Positions 25,244 through 33,644 of a stretch of DNA of 34,428 nucleotides are shown here, piece after piece. The DNA is taken from the NCBI GenBank assembly GCA_023663385.1, contig JAMPHO010000001.1:556141-590568 (forward strand), read 5' to 3'. This stretch comes from Alistipes timonensis. GTDB lineage: Bacteria; Bacteroidota; Bacteroidia; Bacteroidales; Muribaculaceae. The notes beneath the pieces are model-generated. The model did not search any database. It was given only the letters and a program-made list of their open reading frames with translations, and was not told the DNA's origin. The position numbers and the translations under genes were made by a program. Position 1 is the first letter of the stretch, and each line of letters opens with the position of its first letter.

Positions 25244-26188
25244 ATGGGAAAAATCAAAGAATATAAAACCAGCCTCGGAGCGTTCATCCAGAGCGACAAA
25301 GGGCAGCGTTTCTTCAACTTCGCATACTCCATCGGCGCCGCCATCGTGATCTGGGGCGCCCTCTTCAAAATCCTCCACCTCCCCGGCGGCAACTTCCTGC
25401 TGTCGCTCGGCATGGGCACCGAGGTGCTTATGTTCACACTGACGGCCTTCGACCGCCCCCCCAAGCAGTACAAGTGGGAGCAGGTGTTCCCCGTCTTTGA
25501 AACCGGCAAGGATGAGGACCGCCCCGACTTCGAGCACGGCGGCGGCGTGGTGGTCAACGGAGGCGGAGCTCCCGCCGCGGCGCATGCCGGAGCCCCCGCG
25601 CAGGCACCCCTTGTGTCGCCCGACCTCTCCGGGGCTTCCCCCGCCGAGATGATGGCCGGAATCACCTCCGCCTCGCAGCTCTACGTTGACCAGCTCACCG
25701 AGATGACCCGCGAGCTCCGCCACCTCCAGGAGTCGACCCGCGCCCTCAACACCGTCAGCGACGTGCTCCTCGAATCATACCGGGCCATCACCGAGAACTC
25801 CGAGAACATCACCCGCTCATCCAACGGCTACGTCGAGCAGATGCAGGACCTCAACCGAAACATCAACGGCCTAAACACCATCTACGAGATACAGCTTAAG
25901 AGCGTCTCCTCGCAGCTCGACGCCATCGACCGCGTCAACCGCGGCATCAAGGACATCAGCCAGATGTACGAGCAGTCGTCCGACGCCTCCTCGCGCTACT
26001 GCGCCGAGACCGAGAAGATGGCCCGCTATATGCAGCAGCTCAACTCGGTGTACGAGAAGATGATCACCGCGATGACCATCAATATGTACAACCCGATGGC
26101 CGCCGCCGCTGCCGCGGCCGCACCGCAGGCACAGCCCGCGCAGGCGCCCGTACCCCCGGTGCCCCCCGCCGAGGCTCCCGAGGCTTGA
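25244..26188 (+). CDS. gldL: T9SS/gliding motor protein GldL/PorL
   Basis: Inner-membrane stator of the proton-driven T9SS motor, paired with GldM. Two helices are seen at about 24-44 and 51-69. Aligned by eye with Flavobacterium johnsoniae GldL, the functional residues are kept: Tyr28, Lys42 and His45 in ALFKILHL, and Glu60 in GMGTEVLMF, corresponding to Tyr13, Lys27, His30 and Glu49 there. An extra 15 residues precede helix 1. The cytoplasmic part is a long coiled coil (about 135-275, Gln/Asn/Ser/Glu rich) ending in an Ala/Pro-rich tail. The gene lies between gldK and gldM. Confidence 0.95.
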   Translation: MGKIKEYKTSLGAFIQSDKGQRFFNFAYSIGAAIVIWGALFKILHLPGGNFLLSLGMGTEVLMFTLTAFDRPPKQYKWEQVFPVFETGKDEDRPDFEHGGGVVVNGGGAPAAAHAGAPAQAPLVSPDLSGASPAEMMAGITSASQLYVDQLTEMTRELRHLQESTRALNTVSDVLLESYRAITENSENITRSSNGYVEQMQDLNRNINGLNTIYEIQLKSVSSQLDAIDRVNRGIKDISQMYEQSSDASSRYCAETEKMARYMQQLNSVYEKMITAMTINMYNPMAAAAAAAAPQAQPAQAPVPPVPPAEAPEA

Positions 26189-26241
26189 ACGCCCCGTTGA
26201 TTGAAATCCGATTGAAAGCAACTCTCAAAACCTCATAAGAA

Positions 26242-27810
26242 TTGGGATCCAGTAACAACCAGCTGTCGCCGCGTCAGAAGATGATAAACCTTATGTATAT
26301 CGTCCTGACCGCCATGCTCGCCCTCAACGTGTCGAGCGACGTGCTCAACGGCTTCACCCAGGTCGAGGAGGGACTCACGCGCACCAACGACAACGTCGAG
26401 CAGCGCAACGCCGCGATTCTCGCCTCCCTTGGCGCGTTCGCCGAGAAGAACCCCGACAAGGGGCAGCGGTGGTACGACAAGGCGGCCGAAGTGCGAGGCG
26501 TCACCGAGGCGCTATGCCACGAAATCGACTCCATTAAGGGGCTCATCGTTCGCGAGGCCGACGGCAGCGACGGCAAGGTCGACGACATTCAGAACCGCGA
26601 CAACCTCGAAGCCGCCTCCGTAGTGATGCTCAACGGCGCAAACTCCCTCGGAAAGCGCCTCCGCTCCAACGTCGACGGCTACCGCGAATACGTCTCCTCC
26701 CTGATGACCGACTCCGTTAAGCGCGAGAATGTGCTCAAAGCGCTCGCCACCGACGCGGTGCAGCGCAAGGGGAGCATCGGCAAAATGTCGTGGGAGGAGT
26801 CCAAGTTCGACAACCAGCCGGTTGTCGCCGCCGTGACTCTCCTCACCAAGCTCCAGAACGATATTAAATATGCCGAAGGCGAGGCCCTCCAGACCCTCCT
26901 GGCCAATGTCGACGCCGGCGATGTCCGCGTCAACGAGCTCAACGCCTTCGTAATACCCAACAGCCGCGTCGTGATCCGCGGCGGCAAGTATTCGGCCAAC
27001 ATCGTGCTCGCCGCGGTCGACACCACGGCCCGCCCCTCGGTGTTCGTCAACGGCGCCAAGCTCGCCAACGACCGCGGCCTCTACGAGTTCAACCCCGGCT
27101 CCACCGGCACTTTCGACTACAAGGGGTACCTTGAGGTCCCCGCCGGCGACGGCTCTATGAACCGCCTCCCGTTCGAATCATCCTACACGGTGATCGAACC
27201 TACAGCCACCGTCTCCGCGACTATGATGAACGTGCTCTACGCCGGTATCGACAACCCGATCTCCATCTCGGTGCCCGGCGTGGCCAACAGCGCCGTGTCG
27301 GCTTCGATGACCAACGGTACCCTCACCCGTAAAGGTGACACCTGGGAGGCCCGCCCCACCAAGGTTGGCGAGGAGGCTACAGTCACGGTCACCGCGCAGA
27401 TGGATGGCCGCCCGATGACCGTCGCCGCCACCAAGTTCCGCGTGCGCAAGCTCCCTGACCCGACACCATACATCGCCTTCAAGGACGCCAATGGCGCCGA
27501 GAACCGCTACAAGGGTGGGGGACGCGGCATCGCCAAGGCCCTCCTGATGGCCGCTCCCGGCATCGAGGCCGCCATCGACGACGAGCTCCTCAACATCCAG
27601 TTCAAGGTACTCAGCTTCGAAACCGTATTCTTCGACTCCATGGGCAACGCCATACCCGAGGTTTCCAACGGCTCGCAGTTCTCCCAGCGCCAGAAGGACT
27701 CCTTCCGCCGCCTCAGCCGCGGCAAGCGCTTCTACATCTCCCGCGTCAAAGCCACCGGCCCCGACGGCATAACCCGCGACCTTGCCCCCATCGAGGTTAT
27801 AATCAACTAA
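26242..27810 (+). CDS. gldM: T9SS/gliding motor protein GldM/PorM, TTG start
   Basis: Inner-membrane and periplasmic shaft of the T9SS motor. A single N-terminal helix lies within SPRQKMINLMYIVLTAMLAL, the hallmark GldM start, then an alpha-helical region (about 35-220) and several Ig-like beta domains to residue 522 that reach toward the GldK/GldN ring. The only start that keeps SPRQKMINLMY is a TTG at 26242: an in-frame TAA lies 3 codons earlier, and the first ATG (26281) would remove the SPRQK residues. It is 53 bp after gldL and 17 bp before gldN. Length is normal. Confidence 0.95.
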   Translation: MGSSNNQLSPRQKMINLMYIVLTAMLALNVSSDVLNGFTQVEEGLTRTNDNVEQRNAAILASLGAFAEKNPDKGQRWYDKAAEVRGVTEALCHEIDSIKGLIVREADGSDGKVDDIQNRDNLEAASVVMLNGANSLGKRLRSNVDGYREYVSSLMTDSVKRENVLKALATDAVQRKGSIGKMSWEESKFDNQPVVAAVTLLTKLQNDIKYAEGEALQTLLANVDAGDVRVNELNAFVIPNSRVVIRGGKYSANIVLAAVDTTARPSVFVNGAKLANDRGLYEFNPGSTGTFDYKGYLEVPAGDGSMNRLPFESSYTVIEPTATVSATMMNVLYAGIDNPISISVPGVANSAVSASMTNGTLTRKGDTWEARPTKVGEEATVTVTAQMDGRPMTVAATKFRVRKLPDPTPYIAFKDANGAENRYKGGGRGIAKALLMAAPGIEAAIDDELLNIQFKVLSFETVFFDSMGNAIPEVSNGSQFSQRQKDSFRRLSRGKRFYISRVKATGPDGITRDLAPIEVIIN

Positions 27811-27827
27811 TATTCTTACCTTCAGTT

Positions 27828-29027
27828 ATGAATCTGATTGCTAAATACGCCACTATATGCGCGGTGTTCGCCGCCGGTTTCCTCTCAGCCTCGGCGCAGG
27901 ATGCCGGCCAGGGCGGCTCCTCGTCGAGCAGCGCCATCGTGCGCCGCTCCGCCGGAGCTTCGCGCCGCGGGGCCGCGCAGGACCAGCAGCCCGGTGTCAC
28001 CGACCGCATGCGCTCCCACTACTCCTCGGAGTCGAACGTCTCCGACGCCGACCGTATGTGGATGCGCGTCATTTACCGCGACCTGGAGGTGAAGAACCCC
28101 AAAAACGCGGCTCTCTACTTCCCCGAGGAGGTGATCGACGGACAGGAGAATCTGTTCCGCATTCTCATGCGCCTGCTGGCCAACAACCAGGTGGCCGCTT
28201 ACGAATACCTCGACGGCAAGGAAATCTTCACCGACCAGTACCGCCTGAAGGTGGGCGATATGCTCGACCGCTTCCATGTGATGTACACCCCCGCCAAGGG
28301 CTCCACTGAGAAGAATCCCAAATACACCATCGACGAGAGCGACGTCCCCGCCAACGAGGTGCTCTCCTACTATATACTGGAGAAGTGGGAATTTGACTCC
28401 CGCACCAACAAGACCCGCCGCGTGGTCGAGGCAATCTGCCCCGTGCTCCACCGCTCCGATGATTTCGGTGGCGACGCCGTGCGCTACCCGATGTTCTGGA
28501 TCAGGATGAACGACATCCGCCCGTACCTGGCCCAGCAGTACATATTCATCGACGACGACAACAACCTCCCCAAGTACACCTACGACGATTTCTTCCGCCT
28601 CTCGATGTACGACGGCGACATCTACAAGACCCGCAACCTCACCAACCGCTCGATGATGCAGATGTTCCCCGACCCCGACGACCGCAAGCGGGCTCAGGAC
28701 AGCATTCAGAACCGCCTCGACTCCTTCGACAAGAAGCTCTGGGTACCCTCGCGCGAGGAGGTGATCGCCGCACGCGAGGCCCGCGAGGCCGCCGAGGCGG
28801 CTAAAGCCGAGGCCGAGGCTTCGGGTGCCGACATCCAGAGCCGCGACGAGCCCGCCGAGGCCCAGCCCGCCGAGAAGTCTGTCAGGAAGTCGGCCCGCGC
28901 CTCCCGCGGTAAGAAATCCTCCGGCACCACCAAGGCAGTCAAGAAAAAGTCGCGCAAGGAGGCCAAGCCGAAGGCTCCCAAGTCGAGCTCTTCGTCGGCT
29001 GTCCGCTCGGTGCGCCGACGCAAATAA
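27828..29027 (+). CDS. gldN: T9SS ring protein GldN/PorN with basic C-terminal tail
   Basis: Periplasmic partner of GldK in the T9SS ring. A signal peptide ends near ASA-QDAG. The conserved core (about 60-305) has DRMWMRVIYRDLEVKNPKN, ALYFPEEVIDGQENLFRILM, LSYYILEKWEFDSRT and YPMFWIRMNDIRPYL. From about residue 305 the sequence changes: an Ala/Glu-rich helix (REAREAAEAAKAEAEASG), then 50-60 residues dominated by Lys, Ser, Arg and Pro, ending RSVRRRK. That histone-like tail is not part of the common GldN core as I know it. It could bind peptidoglycan, LPS or the ring. The gene is 17 bp after gldM and closes the T9SS set. Confidence 0.93.
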   Translation: MNLIAKYATICAVFAAGFLSASAQDAGQGGSSSSSAIVRRSAGASRRGAAQDQQPGVTDRMRSHYSSESNVSDADRMWMRVIYRDLEVKNPKNAALYFPEEVIDGQENLFRILMRLLANNQVAAYEYLDGKEIFTDQYRLKVGDMLDRFHVMYTPAKGSTEKNPKYTIDESDVPANEVLSYYILEKWEFDSRTNKTRRVVEAICPVLHRSDDFGGDAVRYPMFWIRMNDIRPYLAQQYIFIDDDNNLPKYTYDDFFRLSMYDGDIYKTRNLTNRSMMQMFPDPDDRKRAQDSIQNRLDSFDKKLWVPSREEVIAAREAREAAEAAKAEAEASGADIQSRDEPAEAQPAEKSVRKSARASRGKKSSGTTKAVKKKSRKEAKPKAPKSSSSSAVRSVRRRK

Positions 29028-29052
29028 CGATTTCATCACCCACATAGCCGCG

Positions 29053-29074
29053 GAGCGCCCTAACGGGGGCGCTC
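29053..29074 (+). other. Intercistronic hairpin after gldN
   Basis: An 8-bp stem GAGCGCCC/GGGCGCTC (29053-29060 with 29067-29074) lies in the 88-bp gap before the ABC exporter gene. No T run follows, so it looks more like an mRNA-stability or weak-termination structure than a full terminator. Confidence 0.4.
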
Positions 29075-29115
29075 GGCGGCTCTTGACTAACGACCACACT
29101 AACTAACCTGCCCGT

Positions 29116-30945
29116 ATGAACGATTTCATATCGATCCTCAGGCGATTTGTGCCCCCCTACAAGAAGTATCTGATACTGAACATCCTGTTCAATATCCTCG
29201 CTTCGTTTCTCACCCTGTTCTCCTTCGCGATCATCATCCCCATCCTGGAGATGCTCTTCAAGATCCGCGAGGGGGTCTACGTTTATATGTCGCTCGGCGA
29301 CGGCCACTCGCTAAAGGATGTGGTTATCAACAATTTCTACTACTATACCCAGCAGGTGATCGACTCCTACGGCCCGGGCGCCGCCCTTGCGATGCTCGCC
29401 GCCCTGCTGGTGTTTATGACCGGCCTTAAAACCGGCTCGACCTACCTCGCCAGCTACTTCATCATACCTATGCGAAGCGGCATCGTGCGCGACATCCGCA
29501 ACTTCGTGTTCGACAAGATGGTGACCCTCCCCATCTCCTTCTTCACCTCCGAGCGCAAGGGCGACGTCATGGCCCGTATGAGCGGCGACGTCGGCGAAAT
29601 CGAGAACTCCATAATGACCTCGCTCGATATGGTGTTCAAGAACCCGATTATGATTATCGTCTGCCTGGTTATGATGATCGCCGTATCCTGGCAACTCACC
29701 GTGTTCGTGCTCATTCTCCTCCCACTGGCGGGCCTCGTCATGGGCAAGGTGGGCAAGAGCCTCAAAAAGAAGAGCCTGGAGCAGCAGAACCAGTGGGGTG
29801 TTCTTATGAGCAACATCGAGGAGTGCCTCGGCGGGCTCCGCATCATCAAGGCTTTCAACGCCGAGCACAAGGTCTCCGACCGCTTCCACCGCGAGAATAT
29901 GCGCTACTACAAGCTCTCGACCCGCATCATGCGCCGTCAGAACCTGGCGCACCCTATGAGCGAGTTCCTCGGCACCACGGCCATCGCCATCGTCCTCTGG
30001 TTCGGCGGCTCGCTGATTCTCAACGGTGCCTCCTCCCTCGAAGCGCCTGAGTTCATCTACTATATGATTATCTTCTACAGCATCATCAACCCCGCCAAAG
30101 ACCTCTCAAAGGGTATGTACGCCATTCAGAAGGGTCTCGCGTCGATGGTGCGCGTCGATAAGATTCTCAACGCCCCCAACCCCATCAAGGACCCCGCCGA
30201 GCCCAAAACCCTCGGCAAACTCAAAGGTAACATCCGCTACAACGACGTTTCCTTCAGCTACGGCACCAACGAGGTGCTCCACGACATCAACCTCGACATA
30301 CCCGCCGGAGCCACTGTCGCCCTCGTCGGCCAGTCAGGCTCGGGCAAGTCAACCATGGCCGACCTCCTTCCCCGTTTCTACGACGTGGCCAAGGGCTCAA
30401 TCACCATCGATGGCGTAGATGTCCGCGATATGAAGGTCCACGACCTCCGCTCCCTTATGGGCAATGTCAACCAGGAGGCCATCCTCTTCAACGACACTTT
30501 CTACAACAACATCACTTTTGGCGTGAAGGACGCCACGATGGAGGAGGTGGTCGCCGCCGCCAAAATCGCCAACGCCGACGAGTTCATCCGCTCGTCGGAA
30601 AACGGCTACGACACCGGCATTGGCGACCGCGGATGCCGCCTTTCGGGTGGCCAGCGCCAGCGCGTCTCCATTGCCCGCGCCATCCTCAAGAATCCCCCCG
30701 TTCTCATCCTCGACGAGGCAACCTCGGCCCTCGACTCCGAGAGCGAAAAGGTGGTCCAGGAGGCCCTGGAGCGCCTTATGAAGGGGCGCACGACCCTCGT
30801 CATAGCCCACCGCCTGTCGACCATCAAGAACGCCGACATCATCTGCGTGCTCCACGAGGGGCGCATCGTCGAGGCCGGCACCCACGACGAGCTCCTGGCC
30901 AAGAACGGCTACTACCGCCGCCTGGTCGATATGCAGAAATTCTGA
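29116..30945 (+). CDS. ABC exporter, MsbA-like half transporter
   Basis: A 609-residue fused permease-ATPase of the ABC exporter class, working as a homodimer in the inner membrane. The membrane domain (about 1-335) has six helices. The nucleotide-binding domain has Walker A GQSGSGKST (405-413), the signature LSGGQRQR from 509, Walker B VLILDEATSALD from 529, and the H-loop in VIAHRLSTIKNADI. Bacteroidota relatives are annotated as lipid A/lipid exporters (MsbA). It lies 88 bp after gldN in the same direction, behind a weak hairpin, so it may be read through from the T9SS operon. A functional link to T9SS cargo or A-LPS is only suggested by position; the substrate is unknown. Confidence 0.92.
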   Translation: MNDFISILRRFVPPYKKYLILNILFNILASFLTLFSFAIIIPILEMLFKIREGVYVYMSLGDGHSLKDVVINNFYYYTQQVIDSYGPGAALAMLAALLVFMTGLKTGSTYLASYFIIPMRSGIVRDIRNFVFDKMVTLPISFFTSERKGDVMARMSGDVGEIENSIMTSLDMVFKNPIMIIVCLVMMIAVSWQLTVFVLILLPLAGLVMGKVGKSLKKKSLEQQNQWGVLMSNIEECLGGLRIIKAFNAEHKVSDRFHRENMRYYKLSTRIMRRQNLAHPMSEFLGTTAIAIVLWFGGSLILNGASSLEAPEFIYYMIIFYSIINPAKDLSKGMYAIQKGLASMVRVDKILNAPNPIKDPAEPKTLGKLKGNIRYNDVSFSYGTNEVLHDINLDIPAGATVALVGQSGSGKSTMADLLPRFYDVAKGSITIDGVDVRDMKVHDLRSLMGNVNQEAILFNDTFYNNITFGVKDATMEEVVAAAKIANADEFIRSSENGYDTGIGDRGCRLSGGQRQRVSIARAILKNPPVLILDEATSALDSESEKVVQEALERLMKGRTTLVIAHRLSTIKNADIICVLHEGRIVEAGTHDELLAKNGYYRRLVDMQKF

Positions 30946-31040
30946 CTTCCCACATCCATTTATTTGGTCTTCCTACACTCCTTCGGCCATCCCGCCCCGA
31001 GTTCGTTTTGACGGAATAATTCTATTACGAAAGCATTTTC

Positions 31041-31598
31041 CTATTCATAAAAGTTGATAAGGTAAATTTGTCGGTTCGGAGTATCTTCCAATGTCAATGT
31101 GAACATCTGTCCTTGCATTGATAGTGGTGACATTCTGAGTGCGTTGACGGTTGAGTCGTTTGCTATGCCATATGAAGCACTGTACATTCCAGCTTCTCCA
31201 CTGCATGCGACGATTAAAACTTCATTTTTATCTTCTGAAAGCTGATTAGCGTATACAAACCCAGCAGCAAGATTGTTGGTCGCTCCGTTGACAATATATT
31301 CCATAGGTACTCTGTCAAGGATGGACAACATTGCATTTCCAGTATTCTTAATCTGTTCCCGATTAAGATTCGTAGCTCCGACATTGTTCTCCACCTTTAC
31401 CTCGTACTTACTGAATTTAATAATTGGAATCGTATCCTCTGTTACCCCTGAGATTTGGGATAATTGAGCATATGCGTCCTTAAGAGTTGCAATCTCTTGT
31501 TTGGAATCTTCGGTAATAGGCTGTGATTGCTTTGTATGTGTGCAAGATGCAAGCAAGATAATTGCCAATGATGTTGACCATAAAAATGTTTTCATCAT
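31041..31598 (-). CDS. Orphan AT-rich lipoprotein, function unknown
   Basis: A 185-residue lipoprotein with leader MMKTFLWSTSLAIILLASC and lipobox Cys19. I do not recognise the family. The mature part has a predicted helix (about 34-50), then mixed alpha/beta, with SKYEVKVENNVGATNLNREQ and VLIVACSGEAGMYSASYG. Base composition is much more AT-rich than the genes on both sides, and third codon positions are mostly A/T. It stands alone, opposite in strand to its neighbours, inside an AT-rich island (about 30946-32000). Both points suggest acquisition by transfer. The 95-bp gap on the 30946 side contains nothing recognised. Confidence 0.75.
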   Translation of the reverse strand: MMKTFLWSTSLAIILLASCTHTKQSQPITEDSKQEIATLKDAYAQLSQISGVTEDTIPIIKFSKYEVKVENNVGATNLNREQIKNTGNAMLSILDRVPMEYIVNGATNNLAAGFVYANQLSEDKNEVLIVACSGEAGMYSASYGIANDSTVNALRMSPLSMQGQMFTLTLEDTPNRQIYLINFYE

Positions 31599-31850
31599 AG
31601 AAGTTACAAATTATTTAAGTTGAACATATTGTATCTACTTTCAAAAAAACATTCCATTTAGACATATTGTTTGATGCGGAAGAGCAAAAAATGTTGAGAG
31701 CCAAGGTTTTTAACACAGTTTTCCGTTATTTTTCGCAATCGGCTCTATATATTAATTTAAGGTAAGCAGCTGTTCAAGCATTGTAGCCTTGGTTTATTAG
31801 TAGCGCTTTAAATTGAGCAGCACTTGTCAGACATAATTTCCCCAAAATGC

Positions 31851-31886
31851 GGATAATGCAGAAAATTCGGATAATACAGAAAATTC
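31851..31886. repeat. Two tandem 18-bp repeats
   Basis: GGATAATGCAGAAAATTC is followed directly by GGATAATACAGAAAATTC (one difference). A further pair of 9-bp repeats, TCTCACAAA twice, lies at 31917-31934. Both sit in the 488-bp AT-rich gap 31599-32086. The 31600-31840 part shows no gene, RNA or complete mobile element that I can recognise. Confidence 0.7.
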
Positions 31887-31989
31887 AGGGTGTTTTGTTA
31901 TTCAATCACAAATGACTCTCACAAATCTCACAAATCTGAACTGTGCGCTTTTTTCCAAGCCTTTTTTACGAATTATAGGATATTTTTGC

Positions 31990-31997
31990 TAACTTTG
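31990..31997 (+). promoter_or_regulatory. Bacteroidota -7 box for the 500-residue secreted protein
   Basis: TAACTTTG matches TAnnTTTG exactly and is 89 bp upstream of the ATG at 32087. Transcription would begin about 32003, inside or just before the 12-bp hairpin that follows. A T-rich stretch at 31961-31967 stands where a -33 element would be, without a clean TTTG. Confidence 0.55.
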
Positions 31998-32032
31998 CAG
32001 GGCTGTTTCAAATAACAAGCGAAACAGCCCTG
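31998..32032 (+). other. 12-bp perfect hairpin at the mRNA 5' end
   Basis: CAGGGCTGTTTC (31998-32009) pairs completely with GAAACAGCCCTG (32021-32032) around an 11-nt A-rich loop. Because it directly follows the -7 box, it would form the extreme 5' end of the transcript, a position where hairpins stabilise mRNA. A phage- or IS-end origin is less likely since no element borders match. Confidence 0.6.
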
Positions 32033-32086
32033 CCGCTTCATTATGTGAAGTCGCCACTCCATTTTCTAATCAATCATCCAACAGGT

Positions 32087-33589
32087 ATGACAAATTTCTA
32101 CTCTTTTGCCCTCGCGGGATCTCTCCTGCTGGGTTCCGCGGCCGCTTATGCCGCCACCCCCTCCAAGGCTCCCAAGCATTTTGCCAAGCAGGGTAAGTCC
32201 GCCGTTCTCGCGGCACACCCCTCCGACAATCTCCTGGTGAAGGCCTCCCCTAAGAAATCAGCCGCCAAAGTACGCCGCGCCGCCCGCCGCGCCGTTTCCT
32301 ATGCCGAGAACAACACCTGGCGCCCCTCCACCGAGGTGGTTTCCATAAGCCTCGAACCGGGCGAATGGCTCGACATCGAAAAGGTATCCCTCACCTGGAA
32401 CGCCGACGGCAAGGTGCTCACCACTATCACCGAAGGTATCGATGAGGAATATGTGAGCCGCGAGGAGATGGCCTACGATGAGTTCGGCTACTGGACCTCC
32501 CGCACTTCCTTCAACGGCGAAACCCTCGACGCGCTCCAGCCCGAGAGCCGCGACGTGCGTCAGTACGACCCCCGCGTGCACTCCCTCGCGACTTACCTCG
32601 CTACCGAGACCTACGATGCCACTACCCAGCAGTGGGTCGCGAGCGGCATAGCCAACAAGGTGGTGATCACCCGCGACGCCGCAGGCAACATCACCTCCGC
32701 CGAAACCCAGGCCCCCTACGAGGGTGACTTCCTCGGCGTTCACAAGTACGTCATCACCTACGGCGCCGACGGCAAGGCTTCGCGCATCGCCCTGATGCAG
32801 ATGCAGTACGACGAGAACTACAAGCCCGTAGGCTACGCCGAGGATATCGTGATCGGCAACATCGAGTGGTACACCACCGACGGCCAGATCTACGACCAGG
32901 ACTGCATCTTCGAGGGAGCCAACAAGGTGAAGTCCTTCGAGCAGCTCAATTCCGACGGCTCGGCTCTCTCCGGCACAAAGGTTACCTACGTTGGCGACTC
33001 CGACGACTTCGAGCTCACCACCACTTACGCCGACGGCGTATTCACCCAGACCTGGACAGACCTCGAAAACGGCGGCTACCTCAGCCACAGCAAGTTCGTC
33101 ATGGCAGCTGAAGAGGGTGAGGAGCCCTACACCGAGGAGTATGTTGAATGCCTCAAGCTCGACAAGCTCGGTGAGTCGCTCGGCGAAATAGCCTACGACA
33201 TCTACGGCGGCGAGCTGGAATTCGGCTACTGGACCAAGGCCGAAGAGACTCTCAACGACCACGATATGCCCGAAACCTACGCCCTCCGCGAGTTCTACCC
33301 CCTCGAAGAGGAAGGCGGTGAGGACTACTTCGCCTTCTCCCGCGCCGCGGTCGACGACATCGAGGCCCCCCTCGAAGCCCTCGAAGGGGACTGGTTCGAC
33401 TACATCAAGATCGCTTACTCCGACTACGTCCTCGCCGGCACCAACGCCATCGACAAAGTAGCCTCCGACATCGCCGACGGCAAAGCCGAGTACTACTCCA
33501 TCGACGGTCGCCGCCTGACCTCGGCCCCCGCCGCCGGTCTCTACATCCGCCGCACCGCCGCCGGTGCCTCCAAGATCCTCCTGAAGTAA
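32087..33589 (+). CDS. Secreted protein with T9SS-like C-terminal tail
   Basis: A 500-residue exported protein. The ATG at 32087 is chosen because it gives a standard signal peptide (MTNFYSFALAGSLLLGSAAA, cut near YAA). The frame also has an ATG at 32045, but that lies close behind the 5' hairpin and adds no leader features. After a basic Lys/Arg/Ala segment (about 25-75), the body consists of repeated beta-hairpin-like stretches (SLTWNADGKVLTTI, VVITRDAAGNITSAE, YVITYGADGKASRIALMQ), reminiscent of YD/RHS-like hairpins, and is acidic. The last 34 residues (AEYYSIDGRRLTSAPAAGLY, then a strand ending KILLK) match the short GR-GxY tail found on many secreted proteins of Prevotella- and Muribaculaceae-type bacteria, resembling a T9SS sorting domain. 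Function unknown. Confidence 0.75.
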   Translation: MTNFYSFALAGSLLLGSAAAYAATPSKAPKHFAKQGKSAVLAAHPSDNLLVKASPKKSAAKVRRAARRAVSYAENNTWRPSTEVVSISLEPGEWLDIEKVSLTWNADGKVLTTITEGIDEEYVSREEMAYDEFGYWTSRTSFNGETLDALQPESRDVRQYDPRVHSLATYLATETYDATTQQWVASGIANKVVITRDAAGNITSAETQAPYEGDFLGVHKYVITYGADGKASRIALMQMQYDENYKPVGYAEDIVIGNIEWYTTDGQIYDQDCIFEGANKVKSFEQLNSDGSALSGTKVTYVGDSDDFELTTTYADGVFTQTWTDLENGGYLSHSKFVMAAEEGEEPYTEEYVECLKLDKLGESLGEIAYDIYGGELEFGYWTKAEETLNDHDMPETYALREFYPLEEEGGEDYFAFSRAAVDDIEAPLEALEGDWFDYIKIAYSDYVLAGTNAIDKVASDIADGKAEYYSIDGRRLTSAPAAGLYIRRTAAGASKILLK

Positions 33590-33644
33590 CAACCCCATAG
33601 CGCGCTTACCCGGCCCCTCGGCCCGGTAAGCCGCGACATACGAA

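Noticed and set aside
32258..33598. 446-codon minus-strand frame opposite the secreted protein
   Set aside because: Gly/Val-rich shadow. The plus frame has a signal peptide, promoter, terminator and sorting-like tail.
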